The notes under the pieces are model-generated. The model ran no database searches. It saw only the letters and a program-made list of their open reading frames with translations, and was not told where the DNA came from. This document shows, piece after piece, positions 46,215 to 55,722 of a DNA stretch of 64,000 bases (position 1 is its first letter; every line of letters begins with the position of its first letter). The stretch is from Physcomitrium patens (taxonomy: Eukaryota > Streptophyta > Bryopsida > Funariales > Funariaceae), in contig NC_037255.1 in assembly GCF_000002425.4 (NCBI RefSeq), positions 8,455,458-8,519,457 of the forward strand, given 5' to 3'. The translations under genes and the position numbers were made by a program.

Positions 46215-47240
46215 CTATTGTGGCTGGGCATCCTCGTTTCCCTGAACAAACGCGCCCCTAGTCCTGACAATACGTCGATTTTGCTTCTTGGGACAGTTTC
46301 CAACTTTGTGGCCTTCTTCACCACAATACAAGCATAGACCTTCCTTCATACGTCGCTTTTTTTCTTCTAGAGTAAGAGATTTGACACGTACCGCATCAAT
46401 TTGCATGTCTTCTACCTCTTAATGTGAATTCACGCTACTTGTCGACATAGTTGGAGCGTGGCAAACCGTATGTTGTCTTGAACGTTGGTCTTGGCAGCAT
46501 TGGAATAGGCGATTATCGTACTTCACAGCTTGGCTAATAGCTTCATTGAGCGTTTGTGGATCAGGAAGAGTTAACAGCAAATCTTTCACATCATCCCTTA
46601 AACTCCAATAGAATTGACTCATCAACGCTTCTTCGTCCCAATGGATGTCACATGCTAATTGCCTGAAGTCTGATGCATAGACTGATGTAGAGCACATCCC
46701 TTGTCGTAGTGACCGGATCTTTGTTGTAGTCCATCGAACCTTGTCGTGTTCACCAAATGCTTCCGCAAACGCCTCCAAAAAGGTTTCAAAGTTGTTTAGT
46801 ATGGACGATCATTTCTCAAACAAATGAGGAAACCATGATAGAGCTTGTCCTGTAAGTAAGGTTCCAACAAGCTCAACACGTGACTCCTCCGTTGGATAGC
46901 GTTCGGGCTGTAAAACTGTTATCAACCTGATTTAATTGACGAATCCTTGAAACTTAGAACACGTACCATTGAACTTGTCCGGAAGGCTAACTCGGAGCTC
47001 CTTATGTTGTAGAACCAGCGATGCATGTCGAACCTAAGGCAAAGTTGCTTCTCCAAGTGTAGAAGTTTGAGGTTGGTGCAACCTAGTTTGTGCCATCCCA
47101 AATGCTCCATCATTATGAAGCCTTTCCATGATTCCTTCAATCTCTGGAGTTCTTTGCGATAACGTTGCGAGGGCATTCATGATAGCATTCAACTTGGACT
47201 CCGAACTTTCAGTCATACTAATGTCTTGGCCTCCGGCCAT
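46215..47240 (-). pseudogene. Element C2 gag (frame-broken)
   Basis: Starts MAGGQDISMTESSESKLNAI (47240). Frame breaks occur near 47034 and 46780. 46778-46419 carries the gag core (EAFGEHDKVRW...IRSLRQG). 46406-46215 carries the zinc knuckle CLYCGEEGHKVGNC and the intact gag C-terminus ending QPQ-TAG. The slippery heptamer for pol expression lies 19 nt before the stop. Confidence 0.85.
46236..46242 (-). promoter_or_regulatory. Slippery heptamer GGGAAAC at the gag-pol overlap
   Basis: On the minus strand, in gag phase, the codons read caG GGA AAC, a canonical X-XXY-YYZ heptamer for -1 ribosomal frameshifting. Slipping by -1 puts the ribosome in the pol frame, which is open from here into LDSEISQQQ and the protease. 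C1 has GGAAAAC at the same place (38388-38394), one G-to-A change. Use as a frameshift site is inferred. Confidence 0.55.
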
Positions 47241-47484
47241 TCTAAGAGAAGGACAAAAATGATTCTACAAGAAGACAATATTGGTTTAGAGGAGGGTACT
47301 CTGCAACCTCTAAAATGCCTTAAGAGCTTCAAGAAAAGGGGTAACCCACTCTCTCTAAGAAGAATAAGATTCCAATATTGTAACAAAAGAAGTATCAGTT
47401 TAGAGGAGGGTAATCCGCAACCTCTAAAATGCTAGTACACTTCCAAGCAGAGGGGTAATCTGCACTCTAACGAGGAAGAAACTA

Positions 47485-47496
47485 ACTCTGATATCT
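47485..47496 (-). promoter_or_regulatory. primer-binding site of C2
   Basis: AGATATCAGAGT on the minus strand, a decayed form of TGGTATCAGAGC at the same distance (about 25 bp) from the 5' LTR as in C1. Confidence 0.55.
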
Positions 47497-47520
47497 GAGG
47501 TGAGTGAAGTCTTGACAAAC

Positions 47521-47918
47521 TGTCATGGACATAGAAATATAGACTCGAGATCTAATAAGAAGTTCAAGAAGAACTAGCAAGAACTAGATTAATCAGATGA
47601 ATACAAGAACAACACTAGAGAGGTGAGCAAGAGCTCCAAGAGATGTGTTGTCAAGATTGAAAAACTCTTTAGCCTCGATTCCAATATATACTCCTATTTA
47701 AGAAGCTTCTCAAGCAACTTCTACCAACTAAGAAGCTTCTAGAAGGTTCCAGAGACTTGCTTCTAGAAGGTTCTAGAAACTTGTCTCTAGAAGGTTCTAA
47801 GGACTATGTCCCTAACATCTTCTACTGACTAAGAAGCTTCTAGAAGGTTCCAAAGACTTGCTTCTAGAAGATTCTAGAAACTTGTCTCTAGAAGGTTCTA
47901 AGGACTATGTCCCTAACA
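47521..47918 (-). repeat. 5' LTR of element C2
   Basis: 398 bp, TGTTAGGGACATAG...TGTCCATGACA on the minus strand, with the TATA-like 'gagtatatatt' on that strand. It contains a perfect five-unit alternating array TTCTAGAAGGTTCTAGAA near 47762-47779 (plus-strand reading), again a heat-shock-element pattern. Confidence 0.92.
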
Positions 47919-48555
47919 CCTATTGTAGAACCTTCTATAAAGGCTTACAGTGGTTATTATGATAGGATCCATTTTTAGAATCTCTTAGAAGGACAGTTAT
48001 CTCAATGAAGCCCACTATTAGGAATATTCTAGAAAATTCAAGGATAGTTGAATAAAGAATAAATAGGACTAGTTGAGGCCATTTGAGGCATTTGGTCAAG
48101 TATGGCTTTAGACTCTTTCTCTCAGTAAAGTTTAATTTTTTTTGTTCCATTCTATTTGGTTCTGTTTGATTTTATTTGATTCTATTTTCTTTTACTCAGT
48201 TCTATCTTTTATGTTCCATTTTGTTTGATTACTTTCATTTTTATTCTATTGTGCTTGATCTTACATTGTGTTGAGGTTTTTATTGTTATGGATTTGATAA
48301 GGTTTTAGACCTTAGAGTATCCAATCTTATTTCAAGAGCCCTCTTTGGCATATCTCTAGCAAACATGGCTATGGCTTAATATAATGAGGGCTTATTCTAT
48401 GAGGTCAAAGCCCATGTGGCCTATGTTTATGTAACTTTGGCCAATGTGGCTCTTTAAAGCATTAGTGCTTGGTGAAGCTTAATCCCAAAAAATAGCCAAT
48501 CTATTTCAAATTCACATATTTTAAGTTGAGATAATATTCTAACTTTAAAGATATT
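47919..48555. other. Unassigned AT-rich sequence between C2 and copia integrase
   Basis: Begins with cctat, the right copy of the C2 target duplication. There is no readable frame. A stretch of repeated 'gttctattttgttt/gattctattt' words lies at 48130-48250. It probably belongs to element E or to another lost insertion. Confidence 0.4.
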
Positions 48556-48559
48556 ACCA

Positions 48560-50150
48560 ATTGAGACACTTTAATCACTCCAATATGCAACATATGGCAT
48601 GCTATCATCTTTTTTTTGGATTATCCTTATTAGCAAATATATATATATATATATATTGTGAAGGTTGTATTTATGGAAAATATAATAACACGTTTTTTTC
48701 CATAACATCCACTACATGTGCCATAATATTTATAACGTTTATTTATTTTAATTTTTGTGGTTCTATGGCTACCTCTTTTCTTAGAGAGACATATTATTTC
48801 TTCTTATTTTTAGATGATTACTTGAGCTTCACAACAATCTTTTTTTTCAAAAAGAAATCTAAATTTTTTGTTCTTTTTCAAAAATATCATTACCAAGTTA
48901 TTACTCAATTTGGCCAATCTTTATTAATCCTTCAAATAGATAATAGTGGCAAATTTAGAAGTAAAATCTTTTTAACTTATTATGAACTTTATAGTGTTAA
49001 TTGACATTTTATGATTCTTTACACCTCTTTTCAAAATGGTGTAGTTGAATATAAAAATTAATCTCAATATTAATTATTAGATCAAAGCAATTTTTATTTC
49101 TTCTTATAAATAAAATCTATCTTATCATTCTTCTTTGCCAGATATAACTCCCTATGAATAATAGATCAACATTAAATCCAACTTCCATTATTTACAAGTC
49201 TTTGGATATTTAGCTTTTATTAAAATATCCAATGCTAAACTTACAAAACTTAACCTTTTTACTTATTAATACTTGTTTCTTGGCTATGTTGAATCTCTTG
49301 GCATTAAAGGCTATTGGATTTATGATTTGGAAATTCATAAGCTCTTTGTGATTTGAAATGTGATCTTCAATGAAGATTCTTTATTACATCTTAATCCTTC
49401 TAAAGAGTCTCTTCCTCTTTTAGAAGAAATGAACAATCCTCTCATTGTGGAGTCCATGGTGCTATCTAGTCCACCAAGATCACCATGAATACTCTATACT
49501 CCACCCACAATACCAAAGGTGGCTCCCATGATCACTTCACCTTCATTGGTGGCTCCAAGGACTATATAAAGACTTCTACTATTTGGGGATCTTGATGGTC
49601 ATGACAAAGCTACCTCAAAGGACGACCTTGAAGTTTCTTCACCAACTTCTCTTGTTCCTCTTCTATTCAATAATGAGGACATTGGCATTTCTAGTTTTAT
49701 GCCATTTTTTCTACTATATCTTCTATTGATCTGCAGTAGAATTTTTCAAAGAATAAACCACTTTGATAATCTACACTAATTATTCAAGGGACTTGACAAG
49801 CACCCAAGGCTAATGACACCACTTTATATGTTGGTGGATTTTTAGCCACCTTGACAAATCTACTTTTGATTCATGAAATACTTATAAGTGAAGATGCCTT
49901 TAATTGGTATTTAACTATAATAAATGAATATAATTTTTTAATTAAAAATAATACATAGAAGTTGGTCCGTCATCCTTCTAATTGATCTATTGTAAGCACT
50001 AAATCATTATTTTGTCAAAAATATAATTTCATTGGTTTTTTAGCATGCTTAAAAGTATGTTTTGTTACTCAAGATTTTTCACAACAAGAAAGCTTTCATT
50101 ATCATAAGACTTTCTTTCTTGTCATTAAAATGAAATCACTCTTGCCAACC
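48560..50150 (+). pseudogene. Copia integrase and RT relic (right half of element E)
   Basis: 48561-49004 contains FLRETYYFFLFLDDYLSFTTIFFFKK, then FVLFQKYHYQVITQFGQ, ILQIDNSGKFRSKIF. This matches the copia pattern of the integrase core (D, then K.F..V..Q.....LQ.DNGGEF.S). Immediately downstream, TSFQNGVVEYKN corresponds to PQQNGVAERKN. Around 49280-49430 GYVESLGIKGYWIYDLE corresponds to the F.GY....KGYR.YD segment. At 49950-50140 TWKLVRHPSN and FVTQDFSQQESFHYHKTF match the start of copia RT. There are many stops. One 19-bp AT run is at 48638-48656. Confidence 0.75.
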
Positions 50151-50154
50151 TATT

Positions 50155-50290
50155 CCTATGCCTATAGAAGAAGTTTAAAGTCTACATCAAGAAGTTGTGC
50201 AATTGAAGGAAGCAAATAGATCAACCGCACAACCAAATCCAAGGAATTTTACTTTTACAAGTATGACAAGAATAAGGATTAATATACTTG
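50155..50290 (+). pseudogene. Short gag-like fragment similar to 8405-8590
   Basis: 'cctatagaagaagttt...agtctacatcaagaagttgtgcaattgaaggaagcaaatag' parallels 'cctatagaagaagttaac...agtctgcaccaaaaatttgtacaattaagagaagcaaatag' at 8405. One frame reads KSKEFYFYKYDKNKD, reminiscent of a decayed zinc knuckle. It ends abruptly where ribosomal-protein sequence starts. Confidence 0.45.
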
Positions 50291-50291
50291 A

Positions 50292-50401
50292 ACCGTGGTG
50301 TGCAACGTGGAGCACCGCATGGGAGATCAGAGAGCGTTTGCTAGGGCGTCGGGAGACTACGCCATCTTGGTGTCGCACAATGCGGACAGCTGAACCACTC
50401 G
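50292..50401 (+). pseudogene. Ribosomal protein uL2 (RPL8) fragment, internal exon end
   Basis: [33 protein letters not shown] followed by a TGA and TTR, then a perfect splice donor (CG|GTAAGT at 50401/50402). In cytosolic uL2 (RPL8) this segment follows the one found inverted at 50515-50818. The donor shows a genomic rather than processed origin. The TGA at 50391 replaces a conserved Gly codon. Confidence 0.8.
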
Positions 50402-50514
50402 GTAAGTGCCGTTGCCTCGATTGCTGGGTGGACGATTTTGTGCTGGGTGGTGAGGTTTGAAGCGCAGTTTGTGGTTGGGTAGGGGACGGAACGGCAATTG
50501 TGGAGCGAAACAGG

Positions 50515-50818
50515 GGGCAGCACGTTGCCGATGGAGAGGGTGGCCCTCTTGCCACAGTACACGAATTGGCCAGAGTACATGCCCTCGGCCGCGATGAACC
50601 GCTCCTTCTGTCGTTAAAACCGGAAAGGGTGACGGAACGTGACCTTGCACAGAGGGGCGACCGGAGTCGTGCACCACCTCGGAGACCACACCCTTGATGA
50701 ATCCATTGCGCTAGGCGTAGTCCAGAGACCGGAACTGCGCAGGGCCCTTGCGACGGTGCGTGTGGCTGCGAAAGATGGAGCCTGCTCCCTTACGCTGGGC
50801 GCGGATGACACGCCCCAT
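50515..50818 (-). pseudogene. Ribosomal protein uL2 (RPL8) N-terminal fragment, inverted
   Basis: On the minus strand from ATG at 50818: [14 protein letters not shown], then [15 protein letters not shown], a TAG stop (50713-50711), RNGFIKGVVSEVVHDSG, a frameshift, PLCKVTFRHPFRF, a TAA stop (50616-50614), then [26 protein letters not shown]. Homology stops at NVLP. The next conserved residues are found on the opposite strand at 50292-50401. uL2 is a universal large-subunit protein at the peptidyl-transferase centre. This copy is dead and rearranged. A telomere-box-like ccctaaaccc (about 50914) lies upstream, as is common for plant ribosomal-protein promoters. Confidence 0.85.
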
Positions 50819-52700
50819 GGCTGCTCACTCAATCTGCACTTCGCATAACCCCTCAGCCAAGCTCTCGCATCGCCAGTCCAGAACTGAGCAACCTCTGCGG
50901 TACATCGTCGTAGCCCTAAACCCCGAACCCCTACCCCCCACAACGCCCCCCTCCGCCCCTCCACCCGCGATGCTTGCACTACCCACCCGTTCTCCTCCTC
51001 CTCCTCGTTCTCCCGTTTTCATGACACTGTTGCCTCAGGTAAAGTTCCTTCTCAATTTCGTGGAGCTCTGCATGATCTTAAACACAACTATGTTACTTTT
51101 AATGATTGTTATGTATCTGGCTGCCCCCCCATCTATAAAGTCCTTCGGAGTAGAGTTTGTTGATACCATGGCTATTAATGCCCGTGTTTGAAACTTGAAA
51201 GCCGCTGTATGCACTTGAAAAAGAACTACTAAATTCCATGCAAAGCTACTAAATTGTTTGAACAATTCAATGCACAAGTTTGGAAAACCAACAGAATTAA
51301 AACCAATAATCTTTCGAAAAATATGTATACCTTCCGTTCAAAATCAACTTTGATGCAGGCAAGCCTTGCTCATTCATGGACTTCCACAAGAACATCAGGT
51401 GCTGCACAGCCCCTTGCATCTCGGTCCTCAGTTGCTACATTCCTGCGTAGTTGCTACAGCAACTGAGGGCCAGGATAAGAGACTGATGAGTAATGCTTTC
51501 AACGAAGATAGACGCCCAATTTGAAATTCATAAAACTTCCAAATAGTGAGAGTGAAATCAATAAACAGTTAATCTGTGAATCCGCTACCATCTGCATTGT
51601 TTGCAATTGCAGTTTCAGAGCAGGCAACTACAACTAGCACATGGAGGATGCGAACTAAGCTGCTTGACATGATCACTACTCGACTTCCTCCGACAAAATT
51701 AAGAGTCCTAGTCGTAGGTTCTTACTGCAATTTTCAGACGCTAAAAAATTGGCTGCGATCACACGGAGCAGCACTTCAAGTCAACGAATGAGTTCCAATG
51801 TATCTAAACGAAATTTTAGGGCGAAAGTAGTGAAGTCAGAGAGTTGTTGCACCCTTCAACAGATGAAGAGCGTGGGTTATCGGCAGGAACCACTGACCAA
51901 GGTAGCGTATGGAAATTCATAATACAAGTCGCCACCATCCAGTGGACGCTGAGATCACTGGCTGTGACGGCCTGTCCATACCTCTCGTCCCTTCAAGTCG
52001 TTGTACAGGTCTTAAAAATTTAGTGGGGAATTCGATTTAGGTTGTCTGCTATTCTGTAAGAGAACCCTTCATGTGCACTCTTCGCTATCAAGTGCTACGA
52101 GCTCTACACTAATCTCTTTCAATTCATGTAAACAAAAAGAGAAAAAGGACAAAAAGAAAAAACAGCTTCTGGCTAATTCAATAACCTATTTACGCCCATT
52201 GATGGCAGCTTCCTACGAAGAGCTGGAATCTCGGCTAAGCTTTTGAGACCCGCTTCAGTTCAATGCGCAAGCCCCACTCCGGAACAAATTAATTAAATGT
52301 GAAGAACTCTTACATGCGAATTAGAGAGAAGAAATCGCAGAAATGCGGACAGACTAGCTCTCCTCCCTACGTATATAGCTCATAAGGTCGTCAAAGTCAA
52401 GACAGGCAACCTCCATATATACGCCAAGCTCTATGAGAATGAACACGTGCCCCACAGTCGCATGCAAAATCTTCGTCATGATTCTTGGACTGAGATGGAT
52501 ATGTGCTGAAGACTATGGTTGCAAGCATATCCGGTGACATCCTGAATTGTGACAATGAATTCTGTGAAATTGGAAACTTGTGATCAATGCGAGGTGTGAC
52601 GTAGAAATTTATTAGGGAAGTTACAAGTGATGTAGAAAATCATAGGCACAGTAGGGTAGAATCAAATTTTGAAAATCAAGTAGGTGTCAAGGTAGCATTT
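50819..52700. other. Intergenic region without assignable gene
   Basis: Composition is close to that of the genes to the right. Several 60-150-codon frames exist, but none has a recognisable domain or consistent splice structure. The first 100-200 bases probably derive from the 5' region of the uL2 gene ('gtgcag' acceptor-like site just before its ATG on the minus strand). Nothing further can be supported. Confidence 0.4.
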
Positions 52701-52711
52701 GGAACCACCGC

Positions 52712-54269
52712 TCAGACTGTAGGGGCTCCAACGAGTATAAAACGCAATTGCGACCACTCGTGTGTTCGTATTGTTGTACTAGCTTGCTTCTGTGAAGAAG
52801 GTATGTACAACCCGTGGCCCTCATTCTGATAAAATGGTCTCTCGTCTTCCTCAAACCGATTAGGTTCAAAAATTCCCACTCCCTGCACAGAAAATATATC
52901 TCCTTAATACTAAAAGCACTTAAAAAGACTCATAAATTGTTTTCAGTGAGTTCAGGCATATGATAGAGGAGCATCTAGGGACACATTACTCAATCACCTT
53001 GAGTGTGATTATATGGTACTGAGAAACAAAAAGAAAGAGAAAGAAAGAGGTTACCTCGAGTATATAAATTATAACTCCAAAACGTGGGTCTAAAGGCAGA
53101 GACATTTCCGATCCAGGCCGCATTCGCACGTCCAGCATAATCTGAAGCAATAGAAACAGAAGGCAAATGATTTGATTATAAAATGAATAATCATGGACTC
53201 TTAAACCTGGAACACCAGTCGGTATGCTCAGAGTGCGAGTACGTGAGTAATTCGTGCTTGAAGAATATGATAGAAGAAGCTGAGCAGACGGCAGGAGAAG
53301 AGGTGCTCACAAAGTCATGAAGCGGGGGCCCCACTGAGACATTGCCGAAGTTGCCCGCAATCACTCTGACAGCAGCAACATTATCAATGATGGTCGGATC
53401 TATTGACGAAGCATCTCGCACGTGATCAATTACGGGCAATACAAGGCTTCCGCCTGTCTCCAGGACGCAAGAGTCCCCGTCATGCATTGCTAATCCACCA
53501 GAAGTAGCTTCTTGGTTCATAGAACGCAGGTTTGATTTGAAGTAAAGGTGAACACCATGGCGGGGTCTAAATTCCTCTGCGTCATTGAATTCACCCAGCC
53601 CCACAGCCGACGATTCATCGCAGTAGTATATGACAGATTCCAGCAAAGTATTGGGATCGCGTAACCGGAGACCAGTGGAGTTGGGAAACTCAAAGAATTC
53701 GTCAAAGACGAGGAGGTGTCCAATACCTGCGAGCTGCATCTACTCCTTTAGCCTCAGGGTGCACTTCAAAGCACAAAAACCTAACACCAGTACACTCCAA
53801 AGGAATTCCTAGTGCCCTGGTCCCTGAAGACCAGACGAAACTATTGTTCAACGGCATTGCACTTCGTAAACGCAGTCCCCTCATCACCATGACTTTCACC
53901 CAAGAACTAATCTTTCACAACCAAAAACCGCAAGTATAAAGATAAACACATTACATTTGCATCACCCTTGCCAGGACCCATAACGCGCACGTAGCTGGAC
54001 CCCGTCTCCACTCTGGAAGCTGTCAAGACCGATGTCCCAGCTCTTGCAATTCCACTTTGGCACCTCCTCTGAATACTTCGTGGTCCATAGCTCACACCGC
54101 CACTGCCACACACATCTGCACTCTGGTTGCACCAATTCTCGGCCCCAAAAACTCCAACAGAAACACGAGACAACAAAGGTCTCCAACTTTTCCCACTCTC
54201 TGCAATCCCTGCAATTCTTGAGCGTACTGGGTTGAGCCACTGCGCAAGAGAGACATTGCGGATCGCCAT
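52712..54269 (-). CDS. Pirin-like protein (divergent bicupin), probably organellar
   Basis: Four exons on the minus strand with GT-AG borders and matching phases: 54269-53955, 53733-53311, 53141-53055, 52882-52712 (331 codons). Exon 1 starts MAIRNVSLAQWLN and looks like a transit peptide (Arg/Ser-rich, almost no acidic residues). Exon 2 contains LLVFDEFFEFPN (pirin: LLLDEF), GVHLYFKSN (pirin: GLQLWVNL) and VRVIAGNFGNVSVGP. Exon 3 has IMLDVRMRPGSEMSLPL and VIIYILE (pirin: MYLDV.LKPG, FVYVLEG). Exon 4 ends LRFILVGAPTV (pirin: RFLLVGG.PL). Pirins are iron-binding nuclear or cytosolic proteins, some with quercetinase activity. The usual HPHRGFE metal site reads RDPNTLLES here and the GDVQWMTAGRGI loop is missing, so metal binding by the N-cupin is doubtful. 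The exon 1/2 junction is my least certain choice. Confidence 0.65.
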
Positions 54270-55722
54270 GGAACTGAGAATTGACGTAGAAATGCTGGAT
54301 TCCTAGGTTTTCGAGGGCATAATCCTATGAGCTCAATTGTGGGAACCGACTGGGAACACAGGTGGGAACCAAGTAGGCCACGGAAGGCCGGTACATCTAT
54401 CTAGAAGCTACAGTGTCGGCAATGCTGGATTTCTCATCTTCTACGTCTGTGAGTCTCTTCGCGTCTAGTCGGTCTCTCACCCTTCCTATTGGAAATTTTC
54501 CACGTTTGTGACTGTTGGAGCTCCGAAATTCATGGTCGCGGGGTGTTGGTTGACCTTTCTTGCTTCCAAATCGGAGGTAGAAAGAATTTTTGTGCCGAGG
54601 ATGTAGGTGGGTCCTTCCGAGCTTCATGTGTGGTGGCTGGGTGCGCATTCATGGTACCGTCAGAGGCTTTGGTTCATTGCCTTAGCTTGTGAGTTTACTC
54701 TTTGTCTTGTTTCGGTGATGTTGGAGCCTGCAATCGAGAGGTTGCGTAAGTGGGTAGAAACAGGGTAATGGTAGGCTTCGAGGTTTGTTTCTTTAGAAGT
54801 GTAGGATTGTTGTCCAAGGACGCAACGTCATGATCTTCGAAGTTGAATAGTAGATGTTAATGGGTGAAACGATGGAGGGGAGGTTCCTTGTTGGAAGCGG
54901 CCAGCACTCAGCACCGGATCTGGGAGAGTATGGCTGCAACGTCGTATGTTTTTGTAACAATCGGGTGCTCTTCTTCGGATTTTAGCGCTTTACCAATCGC
55001 CAGTGTTGTGTAGCCGACATGGGATTCCGTCGAAAGGGTTCACGCGACGATTGTCGGCGTTAACTGTTTGTTTTCCATGCCGAGACCCAACAAGAGCTTC
55101 GATTTTGAGGTCATCGAATCTGGATTTTTATGAAAAACTCGGTCGCACTGTTCTCGGAAGTGGTCAAAGAAGCATTATAATCTTGTGTTAGATATTTGAA
55201 ATCCAGGGCATTACCGGTATTCCGTGAATTCTGTATATATTAGACCTGGTGCAATTACCTGCGGTGCTGCTGGACGAATTGGTGAACTTATTATAGCTTA
55301 TATGCATTGAGTCACAGCCTTCTTCCCCCAGTAATGGTCAATTGGCGTATAAGAGCGGAAGTTGCACTCTGTTATTTGCATGAGCTGGCTTGAAGATCGG
55401 TGGTCGAAAGACAGAAATGTCTAAAATAAAGGAATTGAATTAGGTTCTGCGGGAGTATGTCTAAGGCAAGATCAGGAGTGGAGACTTTTGTGCTACGTAC
55501 TTTGTAGTATTTGGTTTCTTGTTTGTGTAGATGCTTAGTGATCGAAGTAATTTTTGCCTACCGGCATCTTTGAAGCCAGCATAGAAGAGTGAGTCCTGCA
55601 TATGTGAAGAGAGTTGCAGAGAAGAATCAACCGAGGCCCGGTTATGGTACGGGGATACGAGGGTCGCGCACGGTTGTAGTTGAAAGAGAAAAATGTGAAG
55701 AAGACGCTTCGGATTGGGAAGG
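54270..55722. promoter_or_regulatory. Divergent intergenic region between pirin-like and U-box genes
   Basis: 1.45 kb separating two genes transcribed away from each other, so it must hold both promoters and 5' leaders. No convincing TATA box or motif was located. Open frames inside (for example 54489-54692) have no recognisable domain. Confidence 0.5.

Larger units (their letters stand above)
35662..47918 (-). mobile_element. Element C2: Ty3/gypsy chromodomain retrotransposon, family 1
   Basis: The LTRs are 398 bp each (35662-36059 and 47521-47918). The 5-bp flanks are cttat and cctat, a target duplication with one transition. Without the nested C1 the element is about 6.1 kb. On the minus strand the order is LTR, primer-binding site (about 47496-47485), hairpin leader, gag (47240-46215), pol (46209 down to 42819, resuming at 36677 to 36595), ORF3 (36463-36110), polypurine tract (36071-36060), LTR. 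The two LTRs differ at roughly 20 positions by eye, mostly transitions, so it is clearly older than C1 but much younger than A, B and D. Confidence 0.92.
33978..50150 (+). mobile_element. Element E: Ty1/copia LTR retrotransposon relic, split by C2
   Basis: Begins with a 209-bp LTR (TGTTAG...TTACA) next to the PDC fragment, followed by a primer-binding-like site and gag. After gypsy element C2 (35662-47918), copia-type integrase and RT remnants continue at 48560-50150 on the same strand. In copia elements integrase precedes RT, as seen here. The 3' half of RT, RNase H and the 3' LTR are missing: homology stops near 50150, where an unrelated gag fragment and the uL2 pseudogene follow. Reading the two halves as one element is an inference from order and strand. 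Confidence 0.65.

Noticed and set aside
50197..50697. Overlapping 65-120-codon ORFs on both strands
   Set aside because: They are GC-rich shadow frames of the uL2 pseudogene; only the uL2 reading has family support.
53734..53954. Extra coding segment (ALGIPLECTG...) between exons 1 and 2 of the pirin-like gene
   Set aside because: It has no similarity to pirins and breaks the frame. Treating the stretch as a single intron joins the two homologous parts in phase.
55714..55722. Start of the U-box protein three codons earlier
   Set aside because: That would require a TTG start. The first in-frame ATG is at 55723, and an upstream non-ATG start has no support.
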